Below, one piece after another: positions 42,316-54,450 of a stretch of 64,000 nt of DNA. Source of the stretch: Ehretia macrophylla (taxonomy: Eukaryota; Streptophyta; Magnoliopsida; Boraginales; Ehretiaceae); assembly GCA_037974665.1 (NCBI GenBank), contig CM075768.1, positions 59,352,316-59,416,315 of the forward strand, in the 5' to 3' direction. Under the pieces are notes generated by a model that worked only from the letters and a program-made list of their open reading frames with translations, had not been told where the DNA came from and ran no database searches. Made by a program: the position numbers and the translations under genes. Position 1 is the first letter of the stretch; each line of letters starts with the position of its first letter.

Positions 42316-42392
42316 TAACTTTAGCTTAGTTGGTCAAGGCATGTGCAAAGAGGAAGGAGGTCACAGGTTTGAATCTTCTCAGTTGCCCTTTT
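42316..42392 (+). other. tRNA-like sequence with A and B boxes inside the LTR
   Basis: TAGCTTAGTTGGTCAAGGC (A box) is followed about 35 bp later by GGTTTGAATCTTC (B box) and then a T-rich run. It is oriented opposite to the LTR. It could be a SINE insertion or a built-in part of this LTR family. It lacks a tRNA acceptor stem and is not a functional tRNA gene. Confidence 0.45.
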
Positions 42393-42550
42393 TAGTTTTG
42401 TTAAGTTCTTTTTCTTCTTTTTTTTAAAGCTTATTTAACAAATATAAAATAACAAAACATGAATGCATATAATATAAGCATGAGGTGTAATGCAATTTAA
42501 TGCTGGGTGTTACAAAAGTAAAGGAAAGGAAATTTTTTTATAGTTCTTTG

Positions 42551-45340
42551 TTTTTTTTTTTTTTTTGGTCAAAAGAGAAAATTTCATAAAAATAAAATTA
42601 AAAAAAACATACAGATTAACCAACCCTAATGGGGTGGATATCGTGCGAAAGAAGATACATCAAGTGCGGGTGAATACACAAACTCCAATTAACAGACAAT
42701 TCTTCCTTACACCTACATTTTGCAATCCAGTCGCAAGGTTGGTTGGCCGTTCTTTTGATGCATTGAAAACTCACTCTCGAGTCTTCAGCAACAATCTTTT
42801 TGATATCCTCCACAATGGTAGACGCTCTCCAACAGAGGGTAGTCTCCGGAACACTGATTGCTTTAAGAACGTCATGTGCATCGCTTTCAATGATGATGCA
42901 AGACTGTTGAATCTGGTTAACATATAAACACGCATTACGAATTGCATAAGCTTCTGCTTCCGCTGCTGAAAAATATCGAAACAGGCCGGCTTGACCAAAC
43001 TCCATTGAACCCCTCCAATCCCGACCTATAAAAGCAAAAACAGTTTTCTCATTCTTCTCCCACGAGGCATCAGCATTCACCTTAACCATCCCTGACATCG
43101 GGGGAACCCATTGTGTTGGTGGCTCTCTATTGACAACAGTTCTTCTGACACTCTTGTTCCTCCATGCGTTGTCTTCGTTGAACCATTCTGCCAATGCGCA
43201 CTGCACTCTCATAACCGTCTTCTGAATATCAATGACCCTCCCATTAATAACACCATCATTCATCTGCTTCCAAATATGCCAGCAACAAAGGGCAATCTTT
43301 GTCGTTGCTTCTTCCTTGCAGTAACCTGCATCACAACACCTCTCAGTAAACCTCAAAAACCACTCACTGAACCTTTCTAAACCAACAGGGTTATTAGCAC
43401 ATTGCAGAGGAGAAGCACACCAGAATCTTTGAACCCAACGACAAAAGAGTAGCAGATGTTCAACAGTCTCAACTCCAAGATTACACAAAGTACACAAAGG
43501 GGACGAAGTAGACTTCCTCAAGAAGCGATTCTCTTGGGTTGGAAGACAATTTCGGCACGCTTTCCACAAGAAAAATTTTACCTTTGGGGGAACATTCAAG
43601 GACCACACCAGTCTCCAAACATCAATAGGGGTCTTGTAGGACAAGCTAGCTCTCCCTCTATCAATTGGGCTCATATTGCACAAAACCTCTCTCGCCACAA
43701 AATATCCCGCTTTAACCGAATACCGACCATTCTTGCTTGGGTTCCAAATCACGCAGTCTTCTCTCTCAAACCACGGAAGAACAGTAGCAAGGATCTCTTG
43801 AGCAATCGTCATATCAAACACGTTGTTAATCATCTCCTTATTCCATCTCTTCTGATCCTGTAGGATCAACTCGCTAACCCACGTTGGAGAATTTGGGCTT
43901 CTCTGCCGGATAGCCTCCGCCGTTGGAATCTATTTATCTTTCCAAATATTCACAGACTTTCCATTACCAATCCTCCACAAGGTTCTTTTTTTAAGGAAAT
44001 CCTTTCCCTTAACAATACTCTTCCAAGACCATGATGATTTCCTTTTAATCCTTGCATTCCAAAAAATGTCATTTGGAAAATAAATTCCTTTAAGAATAGT
44101 TGTAGACAAGCTGTCAGGTTGGATGGAAATTCTCCAAGCATGTTTTGCAATAAGTGCCATATTAAAGCATAAAAGATCTCTGAATCCAAGGCCCCCTTCC
44201 ATCTTTGGCTTCTTTAGCTCTTCCCACTGGAGCCAATGCGTTCTAGATTCACCACTCCTTCTCCACCAGAATCTAGCTGCCATCGAGGATAGGATGTTGC
44301 AAACCTTCTTAGGGAACAAGAAGGATGACATGGCCTAAGACGGGAAGGCCATCAAAACTGCTTTAATAAGAACATCATTCCCACCATCAGAGAGGAGATT
44401 ACTCTTCCATCCTTGCAACTTGGACGCACATTTTTCTTGAACCCAGCTCAAGGCTTCTGATTTAGACCTGCCCCATTCCGCCGGGAAACCAAGATACTTA
44501 CCAATCTTATCTGGCTGCTTGACACGAAGAATATCCACAATTCCTCTTCGTGTTCCTTCAGGCGTGTTAGGGTTGAAAACAATAGTTGACTTGTTCAAGT
44601 TCAGACTTTGACCCGACGCAAAGCAGTATCTATAGATCACATCTTGCAAGATGGTAGCCTCTTTATAGATGGCTTCAAAAAAGAAAATTGAGTCATCTGC
44701 AAACAGGAGGTGAGTTAGAGAAGGGCAAGACTTAGTGATTCGGTAGCCATTCAACAGAGATCTACTAAGTTGCCTTTTAATTAGAGCCAAAAGAGCCTGA
44801 GTAAGGCTAGAGAAGAGATAGGGGGACAAAGGGTCCCCTTGCCTGATCCCACGGGAGGGAAATATAGTCTCAAATAGACACCCATTGATGAGAATGTTAA
44901 AAGAAACTGAGGAAACACAATTCATAATCCATCTGATCCATAAATCATGGAAACCCATTCTTTTGAGGACCCCTTCCAGAAAGTCCCATTCAACTCTATC
45001 AAAAACTTTACTCATATCAGCCTTGAGGATAGCATGACATTTCTTCGCATTTTTCCTCTTCCTTTGAATCCAGTAGCCTGCTTCCTGCGCCACATTGATG
45101 AACTCTTCCTGGAATAAAAGCTGATTGTTCCGGGGATACAATCTTATCCATCAGAGGCTTAAGCCTATTCACGAGGACCTTGGAGATCACTTTGTACAGA
45201 AAGTTTGAACAACTGATGGGCCGAAAATCTCCAATTTTTTCAGGGTGGTTAACTTTAGGGATTAAAATAATATTTGTGCGATTGAAAGCACTCAAATCAG
45301 ATCCCCCAAGAAGAGCTGCATTTACCACATTAAAAAATGA
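42551..45340 (-). pseudogene. 5'-truncated LINE (reverse transcriptase, zinc-binding, RNase H), broken
   Basis: Reading from 45340 down, the reverse transcriptase starts mid-domain with NIILIPKVNHPEKIGDFRPI. Then come ILKADMSKVFDRVEWDFL, RGIRQGDPLSPYLF and the catalytic LLFADDS. Next are the FWWRR...GGLGFRDL segment, a zinc-binding domain (VWSLNVPPKVKFFLWKAC, CTLCNLGVETVEHLLLFC), and RNase H (VNADASW, AEAEAYAIRNA, ESDAHDV, ANQPCDWIAKC). T16 at 42551-42566 is the poly(A) tail. Lesions are a frame change near 45,100-45,140, TAG at 44337-44335 and TAG at 43932-43930. The endonuclease and ORF1 are absent. It cannot be active. Confidence 0.92.
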
Positions 45341-45628
45341 CAGTTTTAAATAGTAAATTACTTAAATGTCCTTTTTCATACACAAAATAGGTTAAAAGAG
45401 TAGTAAGGACAATTATGAAAAAAAAATAAAAAAATCAGGACAATATAATCTTTTTCGGCTGAAACCATTCATTTCCCACCCAAACAACCCAAATTGAAAA
45501 GATTAAAAAATCCATCTAATTAAAAAAAATGAAGAGAATATTGTACCCCCTCCACATCCTTTATTTCTTTCAAATGATTCCTTATTCCCTCCATTTCCTT
45601 TACTTTTCATTAAAAAAGTGAATCCAAA

Positions 45629-46014
45629 CAAGCAGGTTCGAAACTTAGAAGTTAGAACCCAATAGTCTTTTACTCCTTCTAAATTTTCTGCAATTTTTTT
45701 TTTTTATCAGAATGGAGCAGCTCCAACAAAAACAGAGGTAACTATTTATTCTTCATGATGATTTTCAATGATATTATTATTATACTCTTCGTGCTTTTCA
45801 ATGATATATTATAAGCTAAGCTATTCAATTTAATGCTTTAATCGAAATCCCTAAACACAGTTAATGATTTATTTTGTTTTCACAATGGAGCAAAATTTCA
45901 CAGGTTTTAGCTCCAATTCAATCTTAGTTAGTCTCATTCATCTTTAGATTTTATTTGCTGGGTACACAACTATCATGCATCCTCAGTTTTTAATTTTTTT
46001 TAATGTTTCTATAC

Positions 46015-46066
<52 letters not shown>

Positions 46067-47140
46067 TATATATTTGTAATATTTACTCGTCGAAAAGTTT
46101 CATCATCCTCACATGTTTTTTTTTTCCAATTAAATAATATAATTTTACTTGATTTCCGATTAGAATTTTACTTAATTTTGTTCAGATGCTTTTGACACTC
46201 AGAAATTGTTGTTTTATTGGATGAAGTTATTTCATTATTCATGAATTTGTTTTGTTCAAAATGTTTAGCAGTCCAAGCTTTTCACTGTTTTTGTATTTCT
46301 ATTCACTTCAATTATGTTACAATAAAAAGTACTTTTGCATATTTTTCTTTCATTGATTCTTTGGTTCTTTTATATGCTTAACAGTCTGCAACGAAATTAT
46401 TCAGTGCAGATGTAGATGTACGTGTGCCTAGCAAGGAGAATAAGGAGGGACACAGTTGAAAATGATAGAGATATTGGAATAGTTCTACATCAGGTTAGTA
46501 AATACTATATTTACTCATAAAAAAAAGGAACACCAATATTTTTTTATTGCATTTTATTTTCTCTATAGATGGTTCCTTTTATCTTAAATCACTTGTCTTT
46601 ATTGCTTGAATCAATTGCGTTTTCCTAGTTGTCTCGGTTAATGTGTTAATTCGTTACTGATGAAATATCAGCACTGCAAAATGTTTAGGACATTATGTTT
46701 TAGTCCTTTTTTTTCCTAGCTTCTCTATCCCCTTAGGGTGTTGGCTTAAGAAACCTAAGCTATTGGAAATCAAAAAGAGTGAAAAATTTGCAGCCATATA
46801 CTTGTCATAACATAATTTAATCATTTGGATTGCTCGATTCCGTTAGATTAGAGAAAAAAGGGAAATTGCATCATAATTGTGCATAGGATAAAAGTTAATA
46901 TTTAGTGAGTAGTACATGACTCTTTTGACCAACTTTCTTATATATGCCAATATTTGTTGCTTGAAGAGGCCAAAAAGTATTAACCTCCCTTTCTGCTTAT
47001 GAAAAGAACAGTTATATGTTTGCTCTTTTTTTTCTTTTTTTGTTCTTCTCCTATTTCATTAGATTTCTCCTGCACATGGTTTATGTACTTTGCGTTAGTC
47101 CTAGTTTGAGGTATTCTACAATAACTTTCTAGAAATTGAT
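45629..47140. other. Intergenic DNA left of the repeat block
   Basis: T-rich DNA with a (TA)n tract of about 46 bp (46018-46063). A few short exon-like pieces (ATGGAGCAGCTCC near 45714 with a GTAACT donor; an AG/GT-bounded piece at about 46384-46494) do not join into a recognisable protein. No gene is called. Confidence 0.45.
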
Positions 47141-47147
47141 GGTCATT

Positions 47148-47212
47148 CAATCTCCTAGGATTCTAACCATGGTCACCACATGCTAGGGGAGGTAACCCAT
47201 CAACTGGGCTTC
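47148..47212 (-). mobile_element. tRNA-like SINE fragment at the left edge of the repeat block
   Basis: The minus strand reads AGCCCAGTTGATGGGTTACC (A-box region), then about 42 bp further GGTTAGAATCCTAGG (B-box region). The same layout and related bases occur at 54366-54450. Its 5' end words (CATCAACTGGGCTTCC on plus) recur inside the adjacent CATT array. Confidence 0.45.
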
Positions 47213-48454
47213 CCTAAAATCTTCTCATTTTTCATTATTCATTCGTCATTCATTAATCATTTATCCACCATCATCATTATCTCACTTATCTCATTCATTA
47301 TCAACATCATCTTATCTCATTCATTATCAACATCATCTCATCTCATCTAATCATCATCTCATCATCACCATTGTCATCGTCATCATCATCACCATCACCA
47401 TCACCAACTGGGCTTTCCTAGAATCCTCTTATTTTTCATCATTCATTCATCAACAACATCATCATCACCATCATCAATTAGGCTTCCTTATAATCTTTTC
47501 ATTTTTCATTCATTCATTCATCAATCATCATAAATTAATTCGTCATTCATTCATTCGTCGTTCATTCATTCATTCATTATTATCTCATCATCTCATTCAT
47601 AATCAACATCATTCTTATCATCATCATTATCATCATTCATTCATTCATCATTCTTCATTATCTCATTCATAATCAATATCATTCTTTTCATCTCATCATC
47701 ATCGTTCATTCATTCATTCATCATTCCTCATCATCTCATTCATAATCAACATCATTCTTATCATCTTATTGTCATCATCATCATGATCATTATCATCATT
47801 CATTCATTTTTCATTCATCATTCATCATTCATCATTCATTCATTCTTCATTCATCATTCATCATTCATTTATTAATCATTCGTTCATTCATCATTCATCA
47901 TTATCATAGTTCATCTCTTGTCTTAGCTTGCTTCCCTATTTAGTCTTATTTTCTTACTTAGTCTTATTTTTTTAATTTGTTTACTTATTTAGTCTTATTT
48001 TCTTATATTGCTTGCTTACTTAATTACTTAATTTGCTTGTTTACTTAGTCTTATTTTTCTTTGCTTGCTTGTTTCCTTACTTGCTTACTTAGTCTTATTT
48101 TTCTTTGCTTGCTTGCTTCTTTACTCGCTTACTTAGTCTTGTTTACTTGTTTCCTTGCTTGCTTGCTTAATTATCTACTGAGCTGGCTGGCTTACTTAGC
48201 TTGCTTACCTTATTTAGTTAGCTTAGTTTATTTTCTTATTTTGTCAGCTTGCTTATTGGCTTACTGAATTATTTACTAGCTTAGCTTGCTTACTTCACCT
48301 TCTTTTTGAAGCTTGCTTGTTTACTTAATTTCTTAGCTTGCTTAGTTACCTTGCTTGCTTACTCTTTTAGCTTAGTTTACTTTACTTATTTTCCTAGCTT
48401 GCTTACTTGTACTGACTTAGCTTCTATAACTATACATTACTTACTTTCTTAGCG

Positions 48455-51400
48455 CTTACTTACTTGTTTATTTATATACTTAGTTACTCAATTTGCTCAT
48501 TTACTTGGTTATTTGTTACTTAGTTTACTTACTTGCTTGCTTGGATTTCTGAGCTCACTTAGTTTACCTTACTTGTTTTTACTTATTCACTTATTTATTA
48601 CTTACTTAGATTGGTTCTTACTTAGATTATTAGCTTACTTACCTAATTAGCATGCTTACTTCTTAATTACTTACTTAATTTGTTGCTTAGCTTGCTTACT
48701 TATTTACTTACTTACTTGACTTGATTGCTTACTTACTTCGCGTAGTTTACTTTACATATTTTCTTAGCGGTCTTACTTATTTATTTACTTGCATAGCTTG
48801 ATCACTAAAATTTACTCACTTAGCTTGTTTAATTATTTTCTTAGATTGGTTACTTACTTATTTATTTTGCTTGTCTACTTAGTCTTATTTTCTTTGCTTC
48901 CTTACTTAGTTTGGTTACTTGGTTCTTTAGTTAATTACTTAGTTTGTTTCCTTTTTTATTCTTATTTTCTTAGCTCATTTAACTTGGTTTAGCTTAGCAT
49001 ACTTAACTTAGTTAGCTTACTAACTTAGCTTAAAATAATTTAACTCAGCTTAGTTACTTGTTTATCTTAGGCTTATCTTACTTACTTGGTTTGCGTTAGC
49101 TTTCTTAGAATAGCTTAGACTTACTAAACTTACTTAGTTTAGCTTAGATTAATCTAGTTTAGCTTACTTAGCTTTCTTACTTATTTGGTCTTATTTTATT
49201 ATGTTGCTTACTTATTTAATCTTATTTTCTTACTTACTTAGCTTGTTTGCTTACTTTCTTAACTTAGTTTACTTTACTTATTATCTTAGCTTTCTTACTT
49301 GCTTGCTTAGTTATTTATTTACTTTAGCTGGATCACTTAATTTGCTCGCTTACGTATTTTTTTCTTAGCTTGGTTACTTAGTTACTTACTTATTTAGATT
49401 GTTTACTTAGTTTTATTTTTTAAACTTGTTTACTTAGTTTAGACTTAGCTTGTTTGCTTGCTTACTTCGTTTAACCTATTTTAGTTTAATTTACTTGTTT
49501 TGCTATTTATTTGCTTAGTTTGTTTACTTACTTAACTTGTTTACTCAGTCTTATTTTCTTATTTTACTTACTTCTTTAGTCTTATTCTTTTACTTTTTTA
49601 CTTACTCTCAAACTTAACTTGATTACTTATATTTTTAGATTGCTTACTTGCTTGCGTACTTAATTACTTAACTTGCTTAGTTACTTAGTCTTATATTATT
49701 AGCTTGCTTATTTGCTTAGTTACTTACTTTTAATTAATTACTTAGCATGTTTACTTATTTCTTAACTTGTTTACTTGCTTAGTCTTCATTTTCACTTGTC
49801 CATAAGGAAAACCAATGGAGTCCACTTGTCCATAATAAGTGAAAATTTAATTCTTGAACTTACCATAATATATTGTTAATGCATTATTTGCAAAATAGTT
49901 GGGCCATATAGTTACCTCATTCTTTGGCATCTTATTATTCTCATGTCTATCAATTTATAAGACTTTATGTAGAACAACTAATCATATAATTTGAACTAAA
50001 CATAAAAAATAATTTTATTCTCCTTTTCCTGAATCAGTCTACCTCTCCTATTGGACTATTTTTCGAGTATTAGGTTGTTGTCTCATACAAACAAGTTGAT
50101 GCTCTTTGAATAATTAACTTATTAGGCCCTTATTTTTACCAGTTTTGTCAAGTTGATTCATTGTCTTTATAAGTTACACATTTTGCTCCTATATGTTTTC
50201 AAATCGTGCCACAGTTAGTCCTTTCTTTAAGTTTTGTTTTTCATAGACGGTTTTTTGCCGCGTGCAATGCACGTGTTTTTCCCGTCTGTTTTTTTTAACA
50301 AAAATTAATTAAAGCACTAACTGTGGCACGATTTGAAAACATATATGACCAAAATGTGTGACTTATAAAGACATAACCAAATTGACAAAACTGGTAAAAA
50401 TAAGGGTCTAATAAGATAATTATTCAAAGAGCATCAACTTGTTTATATGAGACAACAACTTAATACACGAAGAATAGTCTAATAGGAGAGGTAGGCTGAC
50501 TCAAGAAAAGGAGAATAAAATTATTTTTTATGTTTAACTCAAATTATATGATTAGTTGTTTTGCATAAAGTCTTATAAATTGATAGACAAGAGAATAATA
50601 AGATGCCAAAGAATGAGGTAATTATATGCCCCAACTATTTTGTAAAGAATGCATTAACAATATATTATGGTAAGTTCAAGAATTAAATTTTCACTTATTA
50701 TGGACAAGTGGACTCCATTGGTTTTCCTTCTGAACAAGTGAAAATGAAGACTAAACAAGTAAACAAGTTAAGAAATAAGTAAACATGCTAAGTAATTAAT
50801 TAAAAGTAAGTAACTAAGCAAATAAGCAAGCTAAGAATATAAGACTAAGTAACTAAGCAAGCTAAGTAATTAAGTACGCAAGCAAGTAAGCAATCTAAAA
50901 ATATAAGTAATCAAGTTAAGTTTGTGAGTAAGTAAAAAAGTAAAAGAATAAGACTAAAGAAGTAAGTAAAATAAGAAAACAAGACTGAGTAACCAAGTTA
51001 AAAGTAAACAAACTAAGCAAATAAATAGGAAAACAAGTAAATTAAACTAAACTAGGCTAAACGAAGTAAGCAAGCAAGTTTAAAAAATAAGACTAAGTAA
51101 ACAATCTAAATAAGTAAGTAACTAAGTAACCAAGCTAAGAAAAAAATACGTAAGCGAGCAAATTAAGTGATCCAGCTAAAGTAAATAAATAACTAAGCAA
51201 GCAAGTAAGAAAGCTAAGATAATAAGTAAAGTAAACTAAGTTAAGAAAGTAAGCAAGCAAGCCAAGTAAGTAAAAAAATAAGATTAACTAAGTAAGCAAC
51301 ATAAGAAAATAAGAGCAAATAAGTAAGTACGCTAAACTAGACTAATCTAAGCTAAGTTTAGTAAGTCTAAGCTATTCTAAGAAAGCTAACACAAACCAAG

Positions 51401-51935
51401 TAAGTAAGATAAGCCTAAGATAAACGAGTAACTAAGCTGAGTTAAATTATTTTAAGCTAAGTTAGTAAGCTAACTAAGTTAAATAAGCTAAGAAAATAAG
51501 GAAACAAACTAAGTAATTAACTAAAGAAGCAAGTAATCAAACTAAGTAAGGAAGCTAAGAAAATAAGACTAAGTAGACAAGCTAAATAAATAAGTAAGTA
51601 ACCAATCTAAGAAAATAATTAAACACGCTAAGTGAGTAAATTTTAGTGATCAAGCTATGTAAGTAAATAAATAAGTAAGATCGCTAAGAAAATAAGTAAA
51701 GTAAACTACGAGAAGCAAGCAAGTCAAGTAAGGATGTAAATAAGTAAGCAAGCTAAACAACTAATTAAGTAAGAAATTAAGAAGTAACAACGCTACTTAG
51801 GTAAGTAAGCTAATAATCTAAGTAAGAACCAAGCAAAGTAAGTAATAAATAAGTGACTAAGTAAAAACAAGTAAGTAAGGTAAACTAAGTAACAAATTGA
51901 GTAACTAAGTATGTACATAAGCAAGTAAGTAATGT
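48455..51935. repeat. Giant inverted repeat, arms about 1.7 kb
   Basis: The left arm (about 48455-50247) matches the reverse complement of the right arm (about 50286-51935). Anchors: CGTGCCACAG at 50205-50214 against CTGTGGCACG at 50321-50330 (axis 50,267); CCAATGGAGTC at 49812-49822 against GACTCCATTGG at 50711-50721 (axis 50,266); ACTTAGTTACTCAATTTG at 48478-48495 against its complement at 51893-51910 (axis 50,194, so the left arm is about 145 bp longer). The loop is under 40 bp and contains CGTGCAATGCACG, itself palindromic. The inner half of each arm is ordinary sequence and the outer half is the CTTA array. Confidence 0.9.
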
Positions 51936-52952
51936 AAACTAACTTATTTATTAGTTACTTAGTTTACTTACTCATTTAGATTTCTGAGTTTACTAAGTTT
52001 ACCTTAATTATTTATTACTCACTTTCTTAGTTTACTTAGTCTTTCTTATTATTTAATTGATTACTTTCCTACTTAGTCTAGTTACTTATTAGTCTTCTTG
52101 GCTTATGTAATTACTTAGTTACTTTGCTCCTTAGATTAGCTTAACATATTTAGTTTTGGTTTCTTACTCATTTACTTGGTTACTTAGTTTATCACTATTT
52201 GTCAAATACTTAGCTTAACTTAGCTTGCTTGCTTACTTTTACTTAGATTACTTACTTAGTTTACTTAGCTTCGTTTACTATCTTAGTTTACTTGGCTTAG
52301 TCTAGCTTACTTAGTTTATTAACTTGGTTTAATTTACTTAGTTTCATTTTCTTCGGTTTCTTACTTAGTTTCGTTTTCTTAGTTTGGTTACTAGTCTTTT
52401 ACTTAATTATATAGTTTGTTTACTTGGTCTTATTTTCTTTGCTTATTTAGCTTAGCGTAGTTTAACTTACTTAGGTTACTTAGCTTAGGCTTAGCTTTAT
52501 TTGCTTGGTTTATGTCAGCTGTCTTAGCATAGTTTAGACTTACAAAGCTTAGCCTAGTTTTGTGTGGCTTACTTAGCTTTCTTACTTATTTGTTTAGTTT
52601 GCTTACTTGCTTACTTAAATTCTTAGCTTGTTTAGTTAATTAGTTTTATTTTCTTAGCTTGCTTATTTGCGTACTTATGTACTTAACTTCCTTACTTAAC
52701 TTGGTTACTTATTTTCTTAGCTTGTTTATTTACTTACTTACTCATTTAACTTTTTTACTTAGTCTTATTTTTTTAGCTTGCTCATTTACTTTATTACTCT
52801 TATTTTCTTAACTTCCTTAGTTTTTTTTTTTTAGTGTGCTTACTTAGTTACTTAGATCGTTTACTTAGTCTTATTTTCTTAACTTATTTAGCTTAGTTTA
52901 GCTTAACGTAGCTTACAAACTTAGCTTACCTTAGTTTAGCTTAGCTGTTTTT

Positions 52953-53066
52953 TTGAGCTAAGTGAGCAAAATGTGTATTAAATGATGGAAAAAATGTACA
53001 ATAGGTTCTTACAAAACAAGCAGAAAAAAGACCCTAAAGACCTTGAAAAGGAAGACCAACGTGGTT
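52953..53066 (-). mobile_element. Short LINE 3' tail inserted in the array
   Basis: The CTTA pattern is interrupted by about 110 bp beginning with seven T and GAGCTAAGTGAGCAAAATG, then AAAAAATGTACAATAGG. This resembles the reverse complement of a plant LINE 3' end. TTAGTTTAGCTT lies on both sides, but this word is common in the array. Confidence 0.4.
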
Positions 53067-54365
53067 AGTTTAGCTTGGTTACTTGTTTAACATACTTAGA
53101 ATAGACTTAGCTTAATTACTTGGTTTAGTTTAGTTTTCTTAGCTTAGCTTAGACTTAGCTAAGCTTACTTACTTAGCTTAGCTTAGCTTAGTTTAGTTTT
53201 GCTTACTTAACTTTCTTACTTATTTGCTTACTTGCTTAGTCTTATTTTCTTAGCTTGCTGACTTATCTTTCTTAACTTGTTTACTTGCTCACTTACTTAC
53301 TTATTTTGTTTGGTTACTTACTTGATTACTTACTTAGCTTTCTTACTTACTTAATTACTTACTTATCTTGGTTACTTACTTACCTACTGGCTTGCTTAAG
53401 TACTTTCTTAGTCTTCTTATTTTCCTTAGTTACTTATTCAGTCTTATTTTCGTAGTTTGCTTACTTGCTTAATTAATTACTTAGTATGTTTAGTTAGTTT
53501 TATTTCCTTATCTTATTTAGCTAAGTATAGTTTAGCATAGTTTAGATTACTTAGCTTAGATTATTGGTTTATTTTTCTCAGCTTGCTTACTCAGTTTAGG
53601 CTTCTCTTAGTTATTTAGCTTAGCTTACTTGGTTTAGTTTAGTTTTCTTAGCTTAGCTTAGACGTAGTAAACTTATATTAGCTTAGTTTAGTTTTGCTTA
53701 CTCAGCTTTCTTACTCATTTGTTTAGTTTGCTTACTTATTTTTTTAGGTTGCTTATTTGATTACTTAATTACTTAGTCTTATTTTCTTAGTTTGTTTATT
53801 TACTTATTTAGTCCATTTTCTTAGGTTGGTTGCTTAGTTTTTTTTTTAGTTTGATTACTTTCTTACTTTATTTCTTGTGTTTTTTAATTAATCATATTTT
53901 TTTAGTTATTTAGCTTAGTTTAGCTTAGCGTAGTTTAGTTTAACTTAGAGTAGCATAGCTTACGTAGCTTACTAACTCAGCTTAGATTACTTAGCGTAGC
54001 TTAGCTCATCATCATCGTCACCTCACCATCGTCATTATCTCATCATCATTATCATCATCATCAACTGGGCTTCCCAGAATCCTCTAATTTTTCATCATTC
54101 ATTCATTCGTTATTGATTCATCATTCATTCATCACCATCATCATCACCAATTGGCTTCCCCAACATCATCTCATTTTTCATCATTCATTCACCATTCGTT
54201 CATAATCATCTATCATTATTATCTCATCATTCTTCATTATCTCATTTATCTCATTCATCATCAACATCATTCTCATCTCATCATAATTATCATCATCATT
54301 TATTCATTCATTCATCATTCTTTCATTCATTTTGTTCACCATTATCATCCATTTCATCATCATTT

Positions 54366-54450
54366 TTCTTAACCCCCACCCCATGAGATTTGAACCTTGG
54401 TCTTCCAACTACCAGGGGGGATAACTTATACTAGACTACTCGAGTCTCAT
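54366..54450 (-). mobile_element. tRNA-like SINE fragment near the right edge of the repeat block
   Basis: The minus strand reads GAGTAGTCTAGTATAAGTTA (A-box region) and, 42 bp on, GGTTCAAATCTCATGG (B-box region). Spacing and intervening bases (TTATCCCCCCTGG...GGAAGACCAAGG) parallel the copy at 47148-47212 (TTACCTCCCCTAG...GGTGACCATGG). Both are in the same orientation. Confidence 0.5.

Larger units (their letters stand above)
39650..42514 (-). mobile_element. Solo LTR of a gypsy-type retrotransposon
   Basis: On the minus strand it starts TGTAACACCCAGC (42514) and ends GGGGGCGTGACA (39650), the TG...CA form of many plant chromovirus LTRs. It is bounded by AAAGT at 39645-39649 and 42515-42519, a perfect 5-bp target duplication. 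At 2,865 bp it has no coding capacity. The length fits the Tekay/Del group, whose LTRs are long, but this is inferred. Internal short repeats include ACAATTGATRCAT words (40100-40260) and a 116-bp tandem pair. Confidence 0.8.
39611..45628. mobile_element. Small TIR element (MITE-like) split by two later insertions
   Basis: The left end GTGTTTGGATTGCAC...AAAGTAAAGGAAA (39611-39649, resuming at 42520) is the inverted match of the right end TTTCCTTTACTTTTCATT...GAATCCAAACA (about 45591-45627). Between them lie a solo LTR (39650-42514) and a LINE (about 42551-45340). Taking those out leaves a small element of roughly 350 bp. The class is uncertain, as no target duplication is clear. The sequence near 39570 (GGTTCAAAACTTAGAA) recurs near 45633. 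Confidence 0.5.

Noticed and set aside
42616..45328. A functional RNase H or reverse transcriptase gene
   Set aside because: Frameshift, two in-frame stops, poly(A) tail and missing 5' half show a dead LINE copy.
45714..46494. Possible small spliced gene (ATG with donor, AG/GT-bounded piece)
   Set aside because: The pieces do not join into an open frame with a recognisable protein, and the best frame stops at once.
47900..54372. Leu/Ser/Phe-rich and His-rich open frames in the repeat block
   Set aside because: They are translations of tetranucleotide-like repeats; no conserved motif, promoter or splice context.
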